Positions 52,756-62,418 of a stretch of 64,000 nt of DNA are shown piece by piece. The notes below the pieces were generated by a model. It ran no database searches. It saw nothing but the letters and a program-made list of their open reading frames with translations, and was not told the DNA's origin. The translations under genes were made by a program, and so were the position numbers. The DNA comes from Polynucleobacter asymbioticus (lineage in GTDB: Bacteria > Pseudomonadota > Gammaproteobacteria > Burkholderiales > Burkholderiaceae): assembly GCF_018687575.1 (NCBI RefSeq), contig NZ_CP061297.1, positions 1,742,821 to 1,806,820 of the forward strand. The letters are read 5' to 3'. Numbering within the stretch: the stretch's first letter is position 1; each line of letters begins with the position of its first letter.

Positions 52756-53121
52756 TTACTCTTCTATAACAGTCACATCTGATACAAAATACTCGGTATC
52801 GCCGAAACAACTTGTAGGCAATCCGATGTGCTGATCATATTTCAGGGCAACTTTTTTACCCAAATTAGCATTGATTTTTTGCGCCACAGCATCTTCGCGC
52901 ACTGTAAAGAGGAATTTTTCTGACATAGTTCCCGGCATAGAAACCATGGCTAATTCACCTTCCCAGGTTTTACATACGTAGCCGCGATTGGAAAACTTCT
53001 GGACATAGCCTGCGCGCTCACCACTGCCATAGCTCCAATTAAGCATAATCCAGGTATAGGCCGCCAAACCAGCTAAGCCAATCAATACAAGGCTTAAAAG
53101 CCATTTTATGAATCCATTCAT
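52756..53121 (-). CDS. Membrane-anchored hypothetical protein
   Basis: 121 aa. One N-terminal membrane helix (LLSLVLIGLAGLAAYTWIML) and a soluble, probably periplasmic domain starting GERAGYVQKFSNRGYVCKTWEGELAM, with two Cys (VCKTW and TSCFGD) that could form a disulfide. It looks like a small beta-rich domain. I do not recognise a named family. Single gene after a 112-bp hupB leader on the same strand. Confidence 0.75.
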   Translation of the reverse strand: MNGFIKWLLSLVLIGLAGLAAYTWIMLNWSYGSGERAGYVQKFSNRGYVCKTWEGELAMVSMPGTMSEKFLFTVREDAVAQKINANLGKKVALKYDQHIGLPTSCFGDTEYFVSDVTVIEE

Positions 53122-53285
53122 GTGATTTTCCTTAACAAATCCCCCATGCAGCCCTAATTAGGTGCATGACCTGTAAGCCAGTTTTGACCCCAATCAACAT
53201 TTGAGCATATTCATTACAAAAATAGGGATGAAATAGCGGTCCATACAAATTAAAATATTAGTGTTAACGCTAATTGGTAAATTCC

Positions 53286-54188
53286 ATGGAACTTCGTCAC
53301 TTTATCTTTCTGATTTTTGTTGTCTCGGCTATTTATGTCTATTTCAGAGGGAATGTTCGATTTGGTGTGGTGCGCTCTCTAACGGATTACCAAGTACTTT
53401 TAGCGCCAATCAATAGCCTGCTGTACTTATTTTCGAAAACTAAGGCTGGGGCATTTATTCCAGTTGCTGATTTTCCTGAAATGAAGCCCCTTCAAGATAA
53501 TTGGCAAATGATTCGTGATGAGGCCCTCGCCTTAAATGCAGATGGCGCAATTGCTGCCGCTACGGGATACAACGATATTGGGTTCAACTCCTTTTTCCGC
53601 ACAGGCTGGAAACGATTTCACCTCTATTGGTATGGGAAAGAATTGCCATCAGCACAGCTCAATTGCCCCAAAACCGTTGCGCTCCTGAAATCCATCCCCT
53701 CGATCAAGGCGGCAATGTTTGCCTCCTTACCCCCTGGAGCAACGCTAGTACGCCACAGAGACCCCTACGCTGGCTCACTGCGCTATCACATTGGCCTTGT
53801 CACCCCGAACGATCCAAAATGCTTTATCGATGTGGATGGAGAGCGCTACTACTGGAAAGATGGTGAGCCCGTGATGTTTGATGAAACCTATATCCACTTT
53901 GCTGCCAATGAAACTGATCACCAGCGCATTGTCTTGTTTTGTGATGTCGAACGGCCTGTTCACACTAAATTGGTGCAACTATTAAATCGCTGGTTTGGTC
54001 GCTACGTAATGAGTGCAGCCTCCTCCCAAAACGTTGAGGGGGAGAAGGTGGGGCTCGTCAACATTCTCTTTAAATACTTTTATCACCTTAGAGCGCAAGC
54101 TAAAAAGCTGAAAGCAAAGCATCGCGGCGTTTATTACATTGGGAAGTGGGTGCTCATTTTAGGGATTTTGTGGGCAATTTTTTGGTAA
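53286..54188 (+). CDS. lpxO: Aspartyl/asparaginyl beta-hydroxylase-like, probable lipid A hydroxylase LpxO
   Basis: 300 aa from the ATG at 53286 (a TTG four codons up is also possible). Iron(II)/2-oxoglutarate dioxygenase with an N-terminal membrane helix and a C-terminal one (WVLILGILWAIFW). The iron ligands appear in RHRDPYAGSLRYHIGL and DETYIHFAANET. LpxO hydroxylates the secondary acyl chain of lipid A, which fits the third LpxL-type acyltransferase 1 kb downstream. The substrate is inferred from family. Confidence 0.82.
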   Translation: MELRHFIFLIFVVSAIYVYFRGNVRFGVVRSLTDYQVLLAPINSLLYLFSKTKAGAFIPVADFPEMKPLQDNWQMIRDEALALNADGAIAAATGYNDIGFNSFFRTGWKRFHLYWYGKELPSAQLNCPKTVALLKSIPSIKAAMFASLPPGATLVRHRDPYAGSLRYHIGLVTPNDPKCFIDVDGERYYWKDGEPVMFDETYIHFAANETDHQRIVLFCDVERPVHTKLVQLLNRWFGRYVMSAASSQNVEGEKVGLVNILFKYFYHLRAQAKKLKAKHRGVYYIGKWVLILGILWAIFW

Positions 54189-54191
54189 GCC

Positions 54192-54488
54192 TTAGGGGCT
54201 CAGCACTTCAATAATTTGCTCTGGGGTAATTGAACCCCAGATCTCCACCCTTTTAATGCGGCTACTTTGCCCAGATAAGAGTTGAATTTGTTTTTGTGGC
54301 ACTCTCAACTGCTTGGAAAGCCATGATAAAAGCATCTCATTTGCCTTATTTTCCTGGGCAGGAGCCTGTAGCGATATCTTTAGGCAGCCGTCATGAAGTC
54401 CAACCACTTTGGTCAGCTTTGCGCCCGGCTGGCAATGCAAATTGAGGACAATGCCAGTGGGGGTTTGTTTTAACCAAATAGGCATCAT
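54192..54488 (-). CDS. DUF167 (YggU) family protein
   Basis: 98 aa. Recognised by LNLHCQPGAKLTKVVGLHDGCLKISLQAPAQENKAN (key residues PGAK and PAQENKAN) and SGQSSRIKRVEI. A widespread small protein of unknown role. Convergent with lpxO, 3 bp apart. Confidence 0.88.
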   Translation of the reverse strand: MMPIWLKQTPTGIVLNLHCQPGAKLTKVVGLHDGCLKISLQAPAQENKANEMLLSWLSKQLRVPQKQIQLLSGQSSRIKRVEIWGSITPEQIIEVLSP

Positions 54489-54501
54489 TAAAGTACTTTA
54501 A
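54488..54501. promoter_or_regulatory. 14-nt perfect palindrome between divergent DUF167 and carbonic anhydrase starts
   Basis: TTAAAGTACTTTAA spans the 22-bp gap between the two start codons and touches the DUF167 ATG. Operator-like, but it is AT-rich and short, so chance is possible. Confidence 0.3.
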
Positions 54502-54510
54502 ACTCAAATC

Positions 54511-55176
54511 ATGATTATGAAGAACTCCAACGCCTTAGACCAGCTATTTGCCAATAACCGCGAGTGGGCAGAAGCCATGATCGCCAAAGATGCTAATTTT
54601 TTTAAGCGTCTAGTCTCACAACAGGCACCAGAATATCTTTGGATTGGTTGCTCGGATAGTCGTGTACCTGCAAACGATATTGTTAATCTGCTACCAGGCG
54701 AGCTCTTTGTTCATCGCAACGTTGCGAACGTCGTCGTTCACACTGATTTGAACTGTTTATCTGTGATTCAATTTGCAATCGACCTTTTAAAGGTCAAACA
54801 CATTTTGGTAGTTGGTCACTACGGCTGCTCTGGCGTGCATGCTGCGCTTACTGATAAACGAGTTGGACTTGCTGATAATTGGTTGCGTCATGTCAAGGAT
54901 GTGCATCAAAAGCATGAACGTTATCTCGGCGAAGTCATCCCCAGCCCAAAACGTCAAGATCGCTTATGCGAGCTTAATGTCATTGAGCAAGTAGTCAATG
55001 TTTGTGAAACCACCATCGTTCAAGATGCGTGGGCGAGAGGGCAGGATCTCACTGTGCATGGGTGGGCCTATCGCCTTGAGACCGGCTTAGTAAATGATTT
55101 AGGCATGTCTATTAGCTCCACCGAAGAAATGCATGTGCGTTACGCCAAATCCTTATCTCGCTACGATGCCGAATAA
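54511..55176 (+). CDS. can: Beta-class carbonic anhydrase
   Basis: 221 aa. Zinc ligands and the catalytic dyad are seen in GCSDSRVPAND and VVGHYGCSGVHAA: Cys, Asp-Arg, His and Cys of beta-carbonic anhydrase. FVHRNVANVV is also typical. Interconverts CO2 and bicarbonate for carboxylases. ATG at 54511 is used; an ATG two codons on is equally possible. Confidence 0.95.
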   Translation: MIMKNSNALDQLFANNREWAEAMIAKDANFFKRLVSQQAPEYLWIGCSDSRVPANDIVNLLPGELFVHRNVANVVVHTDLNCLSVIQFAIDLLKVKHILVVGHYGCSGVHAALTDKRVGLADNWLRHVKDVHQKHERYLGEVIPSPKRQDRLCELNVIEQVVNVCETTIVQDAWARGQDLTVHGWAYRLETGLVNDLGMSISSTEEMHVRYAKSLSRYDAE

Positions 55177-55184
55177 ATTTAGTT

Positions 55185-56072
55185 TTGTTTAAAAACTTTT
55201 CAAACTATTCTGGGGTGGCACTCCTCAGATTTCTAGTATCGCTACCATACAAAACCCTAGTCTCTATTGGCTATGGCTTAGGTTTTTTGGCGGCGCACAT
55301 TCCTAGCGATCGTAATCGGGTGGTTCAAAAAAATTTAGAGCTGTGCTTCCCTGAGCTGAATGATCAGGAAATTGATCGACTCAGAAAACAGCATTGGCGA
55401 CTACTAGGTCGCAGCCTGGTAGAGAAAAGTATTATTTGGCTTGGGAGTAAAAAACAGCTTGCCGACATGATTGAGGTTCAGTCGGAAGTTGATCTCAATG
55501 ATCGGCAACCACGCATCTTAGTAAACATGCATTTTATTGGTATCGAGGGCAGCATTATTTTAAGTGCGCTTGCAAAAGATAAAGGCTGGCCTCGCACCTC
55601 TGGATTTTTCCAAAGAATGAAAAGCCCCTTTTTCAATAAAAAAATTGTTGAGTGGCGTAATCGTTTTGGCGGAAACTCGATTGATCGCCAGGGAAACTCG
55701 CTTGAGTTGATTCGAGAAATCCGCAAGGGCAGTTTTATTATCATCGCGCCCGATATTGATCTGGGCCTGAAAGACTCTGCCTTCGTTCCCTTCTTTAATA
55801 TTCAAACAAATACAATCACTGCTGTATCGCGTCTTGCCAAGATTACGGGAGCACAAGTCTGCATGATGGTCACCACTTTAAAAAAGAATGAGGCTGGCTA
55901 CATTTGTACTATTAGAAAGCCTCTTGAGAATTTTCCAACTGATAATCCTGAAGCTGACACCGCAAGGCTAAATCAAATTTTTGAACAAGAAATACGACTG
56001 AGACCCGCCGAATACTACTGGGTTCATAAGCGTTTTAAAAATAGGCCATTTAACGAAGCCAGCCCCTATTAA
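55185..56072 (+). CDS. LpxL-family lipid A biosynthesis acyltransferase (paralogue 3)
   Basis: 295-aa acyltransferase with catalytic HFIGIE (H-X4-E). It shares long blocks with the protein at 32005-32904 ([34 protein letters not shown]), so the two are clear paralogues despite lying 23 kb apart. TTG start 8 bp after the carbonic anhydrase stop; the first hydrophobic segment follows. Close to lpxO, so both may tailor lipid A. Confidence 0.86.
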   Translation: MFKNFSNYSGVALLRFLVSLPYKTLVSIGYGLGFLAAHIPSDRNRVVQKNLELCFPELNDQEIDRLRKQHWRLLGRSLVEKSIIWLGSKKQLADMIEVQSEVDLNDRQPRILVNMHFIGIEGSIILSALAKDKGWPRTSGFFQRMKSPFFNKKIVEWRNRFGGNSIDRQGNSLELIREIRKGSFIIIAPDIDLGLKDSAFVPFFNIQTNTITAVSRLAKITGAQVCMMVTTLKKNEAGYICTIRKPLENFPTDNPEADTARLNQIFEQEIRLRPAEYYWVHKRFKNRPFNEASPY

Positions 56073-56110
56073 GCCTTCTGCTGGACGCGCTTTTGTCCTA
56101 TCATTAAAGG

Positions 56111-56863
56111 ATGACTGAACGCATTGGGCTATTTGCCGATCTACATAGTAATTTAGAAGCTTTTGATGCCTGTATGGAGCAGGCAAAAGAGTTGGGTGTA
56201 AGCCGCATGGTTTTCTTAGGAGATATTGTTGGCTACAACGCAGATCCCGGCGCTCTGATTGATCGTATTGGGGAATTGGTTGCTGATAAAAAAGCAATTG
56301 CGGTACTAGGCAATCATGATCAAGCAGTATTTGAAGACCACCGCCACCAAATGAATGCCAGTGCAAATGCAGCAATCGAGTGGACCAAGGCACAGCTGAA
56401 TTCCACTCAAGTTCAATTCCTGAAAGATTTGCCGCTCATCGTTCAAGAGGAGGCGATGTGTTTTGTTCATGCATCAGCTCACAATCCCGCAGACTGGAAT
56501 TACATTACTGACAGCATGAGTGCGTGGCGTTGCGTTCAAAGCTCAGGCAAGACATACACTTTTGTTGGTCACGCGCATGAGCAAGCCCTGTTCTATCAAA
56601 GCGCCGTTGGTAAGCTCATTCGTTTTTCACCACATCCTGGCGATGAAATTCCTGTCATGAACCATCGCCAATGGGTTAGCGTAGTGGGTTCGCTTGGTCA
56701 GCCACGAGATGGAAATCCTGAGGCTTGCTTTGCTGTCTTCGAGCCAGCGTTAGAGGCGCTTACTTTTCACCGCACTCCCTATGATCAATTCACCGCTGCA
56801 GACAAAGTTCGTCGCGCTGGATTGCCCGAAGACCTTGCTAACCGCCTCATTACTGGAAAATAA
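56111..56863 (+). CDS. Metallophosphoesterase (calcineurin-like)
   Basis: 250 aa. All dinuclear-metal motifs are present: FADLHSNLEAF (D-x-H), FLGDIVGYNADP (G-D-x-V-G-Y), VLGNHDQAV (GNHD), FVHASAH and FVGHAHEQAL (GHxH). Closest in layout to bacterial serine/threonine-phosphatase-like or YfcE-like phosphoesterases. It ends 7 bp before the Ser/Thr kinase gene, suggesting an antagonistic pair (inference). Confidence 0.88.
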   Translation: MTERIGLFADLHSNLEAFDACMEQAKELGVSRMVFLGDIVGYNADPGALIDRIGELVADKKAIAVLGNHDQAVFEDHRHQMNASANAAIEWTKAQLNSTQVQFLKDLPLIVQEEAMCFVHASAHNPADWNYITDSMSAWRCVQSSGKTYTFVGHAHEQALFYQSAVGKLIRFSPHPGDEIPVMNHRQWVSVVGSLGQPRDGNPEACFAVFEPALEALTFHRTPYDQFTAADKVRRAGLPEDLANRLITGK

Positions 56864-56870
56864 TTTTCCT

Positions 56871-58289
56871 ATGTCGATCAATACTGATATTGAAGCGGTT
56901 GATGATATTTTCCAGGAAGGCAAAGTTGTTGATGGATTTGTACTAGGTCCCGAGGTTCATCGCGGTGGTATGGCCAGCCTATACTCCGCAACTAAAGAAG
57001 GCGTCGATGTTCCTATTCTTCTGAAGATTCCTAGGGTGGGTCGCGATCAACCGGTAGAAAGTCTAATTGGCTTTGAGACTGAGCTCACGATTTTGCGCTC
57101 ACTAAAGAGCCCCTATGTCCCCAAGTATCTCGGCTCCGGCAATATGGCAACCCGTCCCTATATTGCAATGGAAAGAGTGGAAGGTAGGCCACTTGAGGAT
57201 CTCATCAAAGAAGGTAAGGTTTTTACGATTGATGAGGTTGTACAGATTGGCGCGGACCTAGCACAAGCAGTGCAGTCCTTGCACGCACAAGACGCCATCC
57301 ATTTAGATATCAAACCAGAAAATATTTTGATTGATGAAAAAGGCAAGCTCACCATAATTGATTTTGGCTTATCTCATCATGCACGCTTCCCTGACTTACT
57401 TGTAGAAGAAATGCGCAAGGGAATCGGTTCGGCTCCATATATTGCACCAGAGCAAGTGATGGGTATTCGCTCAGATTACCGTAGCGATATTTTTTCTATT
57501 GGCGTCATCCTGTATGAGCTGTTAACGGGAGAGCTCCCGTTTGGTAACCCGCAGAGCATGAGTGGTTTACGCAAAAGAATGTGGGCGCAAGCTTTTCCTC
57601 CGCGTGCAATCCGCAAAGAGATCCCACGCTGGTTACAAGAAGTTGTTTTACGCTGTCTAGAACCACGCGCAGCAGATCGTTACCAAAGCGCTGCACGTCT
57701 GCGTCAAGTGCTACGCGATCATGAGAGCGTCACTTTGACTGAGCGCGCAGATCGCGTTGACCCTCTGAGCTTTTGGGAAAATCTCAAGCGCATGTTCCGT
57801 GCGGCGGGCTACGAGCCCTCTCCCAGCCCACGCCCTAGCGTCGGAAATTACGATGCACCTCTCATGATTGCTGCGATTGACACACGCCAATCGGATGAGA
57901 GCTTGCGTGATCGAATGCAAACAACTGCAAAGAATTTATTTCTAGCCTATCCCGAAAGTCGCCTTGTATGTATTAGCACCATTGCTAGCACACCCACTTT
58001 TGAAGGCAATCAAGAAAGCGAAACAGCTAGCGGTATTGTGCGCGGGCATCTCGTACAACTCATGGAGTGGGCGAAGCCTTTGAAGCTGCCCCCAGAACGG
58101 ATTTCCTATCACGTACTGGAGGCGCTTGATCCAGCTAGCCGCATTGTAGAATTTGCCAAGGACAACGATGCCTCGCTGATCTTGATTGGCGCCTCTCATA
58201 AACTACCCAATAAAGTCACGCCATGGCGCACCTCAATGACAAAGATTGTTGAGGAAGCCCCGTGTAGCGTTCATATTGTCAGGACCTAG
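56871..58289 (+). CDS. Serine/threonine protein kinase fused to a universal stress protein domain
   Basis: 472 aa. Hanks-type kinase at about residues 18-290: a glycine-rich loop (HRGGMASLY), Lys in LLKIPR (Lys52), HLDIKPENIL (catalytic Asp146), DFGLSHH (Asp164) and an APE in YIAPEQV. No extracellular domain or membrane helix follows, unlike PknB. Instead, about residues 325-472 form a UspA-like domain beginning LMIAAIDT and ending LILIGASHKLP…APCSVHIVR. The start at 56871 is preferred because the longer frame overlaps the phosphoesterase. Confidence 0.88.
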   Translation: MSINTDIEAVDDIFQEGKVVDGFVLGPEVHRGGMASLYSATKEGVDVPILLKIPRVGRDQPVESLIGFETELTILRSLKSPYVPKYLGSGNMATRPYIAMERVEGRPLEDLIKEGKVFTIDEVVQIGADLAQAVQSLHAQDAIHLDIKPENILIDEKGKLTIIDFGLSHHARFPDLLVEEMRKGIGSAPYIAPEQVMGIRSDYRSDIFSIGVILYELLTGELPFGNPQSMSGLRKRMWAQAFPPRAIRKEIPRWLQEVVLRCLEPRAADRYQSAARLRQVLRDHESVTLTERADRVDPLSFWENLKRMFRAAGYEPSPSPRPSVGNYDAPLMIAAIDTRQSDESLRDRMQTTAKNLFLAYPESRLVCISTIASTPTFEGNQESETASGIVRGHLVQLMEWAKPLKLPPERISYHVLEALDPASRIVEFAKDNDASLILIGASHKLPNKVTPWRTSMTKIVEEAPCSVHIVRT

Positions 58290-58313
58290 AGCTTAATCTG
58301 GCCTGGGTGACAA

Positions 58314-59642
58314 TTAGTGCATCTTGTCTTGCTTACGATCCAAAATCACTTCGGGCTCCTGAGCCTCAATCCAACTATCACGATTTAGTGCAGCTGTTAA
58401 TTGCTGCTGATTTAACTCACCGGTCCAGCGAGCTACAACAATAGTTGCCACACCGTTACCAACTAAATTAGTTAGTGCGCGAGCCTCAGACATAAAGCGA
58501 TCGATACCCAAGATAATGGCAAGGCCTGCAACAGGCACATTTCCTACCGCAGACAAGGTTGCTGCCAAGACAATAAAGCCACTACCAGTAATGCCTGCAG
58601 CCCCCTTGGAGGTCAGAAGCAAAACTAGCAATAAGGTAATTTGCTGCGTAATAGTCATTGGCGTGTCTGTAGCTTGCGCAATAAATACCGCTGCCATTGT
58701 TAAGTAAATAGAGGTGCCATCAAGATTGAATGAATATCCCGTTGGGATGACTAAACCGACGCAGCTTTTCTTGGCGCCTAGCAACTCCATTTTCTCCATC
58801 ATGCGCGGCAAAACCGACTCCGATGAGGATGTTCCTAAAACAATGAGCAACTCTTCTTTGATATAGCGTACAAATTTAAAAATGTTAAATCCATTGAAGC
58901 GCGCAATGATTCCAAGAACAACAAAGACAAAAAGTAAGCAGGTGATATAAAACGCGCCCATCAGCTTGCCCAATGAAAATAAAGAGCCCACTCCATATTT
59001 TCCAATCGTGAATGCCATTGCACCAAAAGCACCAACAGGGGCAAATTTCATGACGATGCCAATAATGTCAAAAAGAACATGGGAGGTTTTTTCGATCAAG
59101 TCAAATACCATCGTTCCCCTGCCGCCAAATTTATGCAATGCAAACCCAAATAAAACGGCAACAAAAAGCACCTGCAAAATTTCTCCTTTTGCAAAAGCAT
59201 CGACTACTGTATTGGGAATAATGTTTAACAAGAATTCAGTGGTCGTGGCCATCTTGTCTGGACCCGTATAGGCAGCAATAGCCTTGGTATCCAAGCTGGC
59301 AGGATCAATATGCATGCCCGAACCCGGCTGGAGGACATTGACTACGATTAAGCCAACCATCAGCGCGATGGTACTAACAACCTCAAAATAGAGCAGGGCT
59401 AAGCCACCCGTCTTGCCGACCTTCTTCATATCTTCCATGCCGGCAATACCCAACACAACCGTGCAAAAGATAATGGGGGCAATCAGCATTTTGATGCCCT
59501 TGATGAAGGCATCACCAAATGGCTTCATCTCTACACTCAAGGATGGGTATAGGTGGCCTAACAATACACCCACTACAACCGCTACAAGCACCTGAAAGTA
59601 AAGGATTTTATAAATTGGAGGCTTTTTTAGTGTGGGTGTCAA
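58314..59642 (-). CDS. dctA: C4-dicarboxylate:cation symporter DctA
   Basis: 442 aa DAACS-family transporter for succinate, fumarate and malate. [22 protein letters not shown] at the start, [18 protein letters not shown] (serine-rich hairpin), [16 protein letters not shown] and [16 protein letters not shown] are diagnostic. The TTG at 59642 is chosen: AAAGGAAG lies 5 nt upstream and the protein then lines up with E. coli DctA; an ATG 15 codons earlier lacks a good site. Confidence 0.9.
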   Translation of the reverse strand: MTPTLKKPPIYKILYFQVLVAVVVGVLLGHLYPSLSVEMKPFGDAFIKGIKMLIAPIIFCTVVLGIAGMEDMKKVGKTGGLALLYFEVVSTIALMVGLIVVNVLQPGSGMHIDPASLDTKAIAAYTGPDKMATTTEFLLNIIPNTVVDAFAKGEILQVLFVAVLFGFALHKFGGRGTMVFDLIEKTSHVLFDIIGIVMKFAPVGAFGAMAFTIGKYGVGSLFSLGKLMGAFYITCLLFVFVVLGIIARFNGFNIFKFVRYIKEELLIVLGTSSSESVLPRMMEKMELLGAKKSCVGLVIPTGYSFNLDGTSIYLTMAAVFIAQATDTPMTITQQITLLLVLLLTSKGAAGITGSGFIVLAATLSAVGNVPVAGLAIILGIDRFMSEARALTNLVGNGVATIVVARWTGELNQQQLTAALNRDSWIEAQEPEVILDRKQDKMH

Positions 59643-59749
59643 TTGAACTTCCTTTGCATAATGGATAGCACCGTCCGAATAGGGCATCTAAACCCAATAA
59701 TACCCTCCGGCAAAATGATGAAATTGTCAGCTTGCCCGATAATGCAATC

Positions 59750-60487
59750 ATGGAAGAAAAAATACGCGTATCCAAGCTGCTCTCTGAGCTAGGTCTATGC
59801 TCCCGTCGTGAAGCAGACTCTTATATTGAACAAGGTTTGGTCACCGTCGATGGTGAGGTGGTCAATGAACTAGGATCCCGAGCTTTTCGTCACCAAAAGA
59901 TTGAGCTCCAGTCTGGCGCCAAGGCGCAACAAGCATCTCGAGTTACAGTTATTTTGAATAAACCAGTTGGCTTTATCTCTCACTTTGATGATGAGCAAGA
60001 GTATCAGCCCGCAGCCTCTCTCATTACTCCCGATAACTACTTTGCTAGCCCACTCGATAAAGGTCGTAATCCACGCTTTAATACCCGTGGCCTAGCGCCC
60101 GCTGGTCGCCTCGATATTGATTCGACTGGCATGCTGGTATTAACTCAAGATGGTCGTATTGCAAAACTGCTAATTGGCGAAAACAGTCCCATTGAAAAAG
60201 AATATTTGGTCCGAGTCGAAGGTGCGCTCTCTTTTGAAGATTTGGATAGACTAAAACATGGCCTGGAGTTAGATGGCGTTGTTTTGAAACCGGCTCAAGT
60301 TAGTTGGCAAAACGAAGATCAACTTCGCTTTGTTTTACGAGAGGGTCGTAAGCGTCAAATCCGTCGTATGTGCGAGATGGTTGGCCTCAGGGTGTTAGGT
60401 CTTAAGCGCGTCCGTATGGGTAGAATTTCGCTGGGCGCCTTACCCCCCGGAAAGTGGCGCTTTGTTAGGCCCGAAGAGCAATTCTAA
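59750..60487 (+). CDS. rRNA pseudouridine synthase (RsuA/RluB/RluF family)
   Basis: 245 aa. N-terminal S4 RNA-binding domain (RVSKLLSELGLCSRREADSYIEQG) and catalytic GRLDIDSTGMLVLTQDG with the active Asp, then EKEYLVRVEG and EGRKRQIRRMCEMVGL. The exact target uridine cannot be fixed; the layout is nearest RluB/RluF. ATG at 59750 is used; a TTG six codons up is possible. Confidence 0.9.
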   Translation: MEEKIRVSKLLSELGLCSRREADSYIEQGLVTVDGEVVNELGSRAFRHQKIELQSGAKAQQASRVTVILNKPVGFISHFDDEQEYQPAASLITPDNYFASPLDKGRNPRFNTRGLAPAGRLDIDSTGMLVLTQDGRIAKLLIGENSPIEKEYLVRVEGALSFEDLDRLKHGLELDGVVLKPAQVSWQNEDQLRFVLREGRKRQIRRMCEMVGLRVLGLKRVRMGRISLGALPPGKWRFVRPEEQF

Positions 60488-60532
60488 GAAGCTGCGCCCG
60501 CTTATAATTCTGTCAATTAGATTAAGCGCAGA

Positions 60533-62167
60533 ATTACCATCGATACCATCACCTCCAGCACTCCCGGCGCAGAAGTTTTAAGACGCCGCAGCTTTGCCAT
60601 CATCTCTCACCCAGACGCTGGCAAGACCACACTTACCGAAAAACTCCTTCTGTACGCAGGGGCGATTCAGATTGCAGGTAGTGTAAAAGCCCGTAAAGCT
60701 AGTCGACATGCAACATCCGACTGGATGGAAATTGAAAAACAACGTGGTATTTCCGTGGCTAGCTCCGTAATGCAAATGGAGTATCGCGATTGCATTATTA
60801 ATCTTTTAGATACACCAGGACACCAAGATTTCTCTGAAGATACCTATCGCGTATTAACTGCCGTAGACTCCGCGCTCATGGTCATTGATGCTGCCAATGG
60901 TGTTGAATCACAAACCTTACGCCTGCTTGAAGTCTGTCGCGCACGCAACACACCGATCGTCACTTTCATCAACAAAATGGATCGTGAAGTAAAGCCGCCC
61001 ATGGAGTTGATGGACGAGATTGAAACTGCGCTCGGCATTGAGGTAGTTCCCTTTACTTGGCCAGTAGGCATGGGTAAATCATTTGCCGGCGTCATTGATA
61101 TTGCCAACTCCCACATGCGCATGTTCAAGGCTGGCGAAGATCGTGTCACTGAAAATTCTCATGCGATTGTTGATGTCAACGATCCGGCCTTAAAAGAGCG
61201 CTTAGGCACTGATCTTGAAAATGCACTTGCCGAAGTCGACCTGATTAAAAATGCAATGCCTGCTTTTAATAAAGAAGCCTTTTTGGCAGGCCGTCAGTCA
61301 CCGGTATTCTTTGGCTCAGCGATTAATAATTTTGGTGTGCGTGAAATTCTCAACACCTTAGTAGAGCTCGCACCATCACCAGGATCACGCAAAGCATTGC
61401 AACGGGAAGTTAGCCCAGCCGAGAATAAATTTTCTGCAGTGGTGTTTAAGATCCAGGCCAATATGGATCCAGCCCACCGAGATCGTGTTGCCTTCTTGCG
61501 TATTTGCTCGGGGCACTTTCAGCGCGGTATGAAACTGAAGATTTGTCGCAATGGCAAAGAAGTGCGTACCAACAATGCGCTGTCTTTCTTGTCACAACGC
61601 CGCGATATTTTGGATGAAGCCTTCCCTGGCGACATTATTGGATTGCCAAACCACGGGCTTCTTCGACTGGGCGATACGCTCACCGAGGGAGAGCAATTGC
61701 AATTTACAGGACTGCCATTTTTTGCGCCTGAGATTTTCCGCATGGTGGAGTCTGCTGATCCATTGCGCTCAAAACAATTACGCACGGGCTTAATGCAGCT
61801 TGGCGAAGAAGGCGCGATTCAGGTGTTCCGCCCTATGACTGGCGGCACGATGCTGCTCGGTGCATTTGGGCAGTTACAGTTTGAAGTGGTCAGTCATCGC
61901 CTGCAAACTGAATATGGTGCAGAAGTGCGTTTATTGCCCGCCCGCTACAACCTAGCCCGCTGGGTCAGCTCAGATGATCCTGTGGCACTGAAGAAATTCA
62001 TTCAAGAAAATATTCACCGTATGGCCGAGGATGTTGTGGGAGCCTCAGTATTTTTGGCCAGCCATAAATCTGAATTAGATGTTGCTCAACAACGCTGGGA
62101 ATCCATTCAATTCCACGCGCTTAGAGAGCATGCAGGTCTTATCTACCAATCTGACCTCGCTGGTTAA
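60533..62167 (+). CDS. prfC: Peptide chain release factor 3, probable AUU start
   Basis: 544 aa. GTPase that removes RF1/RF2 from the ribosome. Conserved RF3 sequence begins well before the first ATG in frame (60725): SFAIISHPDAGKTTLTEKLL (P-loop) and SDWMEIEKQRGIS. NKMD and DTPGHQDFSEDTYR follow. From the in-frame stop at 60518 to the P-loop there is no ATG, GTG, TTG or CTG. The best candidate is ATT at 60533 (then ACC ATC GAT ACC), giving a start analogous to MTI. ATC at 60539 is an alternative, and a point error in the sequence is possible. Confidence 0.88.
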   Translation: MTIDTITSSTPGAEVLRRRSFAIISHPDAGKTTLTEKLLLYAGAIQIAGSVKARKASRHATSDWMEIEKQRGISVASSVMQMEYRDCIINLLDTPGHQDFSEDTYRVLTAVDSALMVIDAANGVESQTLRLLEVCRARNTPIVTFINKMDREVKPPMELMDEIETALGIEVVPFTWPVGMGKSFAGVIDIANSHMRMFKAGEDRVTENSHAIVDVNDPALKERLGTDLENALAEVDLIKNAMPAFNKEAFLAGRQSPVFFGSAINNFGVREILNTLVELAPSPGSRKALQREVSPAENKFSAVVFKIQANMDPAHRDRVAFLRICSGHFQRGMKLKICRNGKEVRTNNALSFLSQRRDILDEAFPGDIIGLPNHGLLRLGDTLTEGEQLQFTGLPFFAPEIFRMVESADPLRSKQLRTGLMQLGEEGAIQVFRPMTGGTMLLGAFGQLQFEVVSHRLQTEYGAEVRLLPARYNLARWVSSDDPVALKKFIQENIHRMAEDVVGASVFLASHKSELDVAQQRWESIQFHALREHAGLIYQSDLAG

Positions 62168-62169
62168 AT

Positions 62170-62418
62170 CTAGCGTGGGCTTGATTGCGGCCAATTGCAA
62201 TCAAATACTGTAACTAACTGAGTGTCACTCTTTCTAAAAGAGGCAGTCTTGCCATATTGAGCACAATAGGCATTAGCCTTTGATGTAAGTGAGGCAATAG
62301 ACTCGCCATCGCTATTCAAAAAAGTAACGTGATTTGAGTCTGAGGCATCGGTATAAACTGCGGCGCAAGCACTCAAGCCAACAATACTCAGCAAAACAAT
62401 ATATTTAAGATGCTTCAT
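62170..62418 (-). CDS. Small predicted lipoprotein
   Basis: 82 aa. Signal peptide MKHLKYIVLLSIVGLSAC with the lipidated Cys at 18 in LSAC, then about 64 mature residues including AYCAQYGK and VFDCNWP, whose Cys residues could pair. No family recognised, though the architecture resembles the lipoprotein at 6111-6413 (AN-CK/AYC, short mature part). Overlaps the DUF2798 gene by 14 bp. Confidence 0.72.
   Translation of the reverse strand: MKHLKYIVLLSIVGLSACAAVYTDASDSNHVTFLNSDGESIASLTSKANAYCAQYGKTASFRKSDTQLVTVFDCNWPQSSPR

Noticed and set aside
60725..62167. RF3 starting at the first ATG
   Set aside because: This would delete the P-loop and preceding conserved residues that are encoded in frame upstream.
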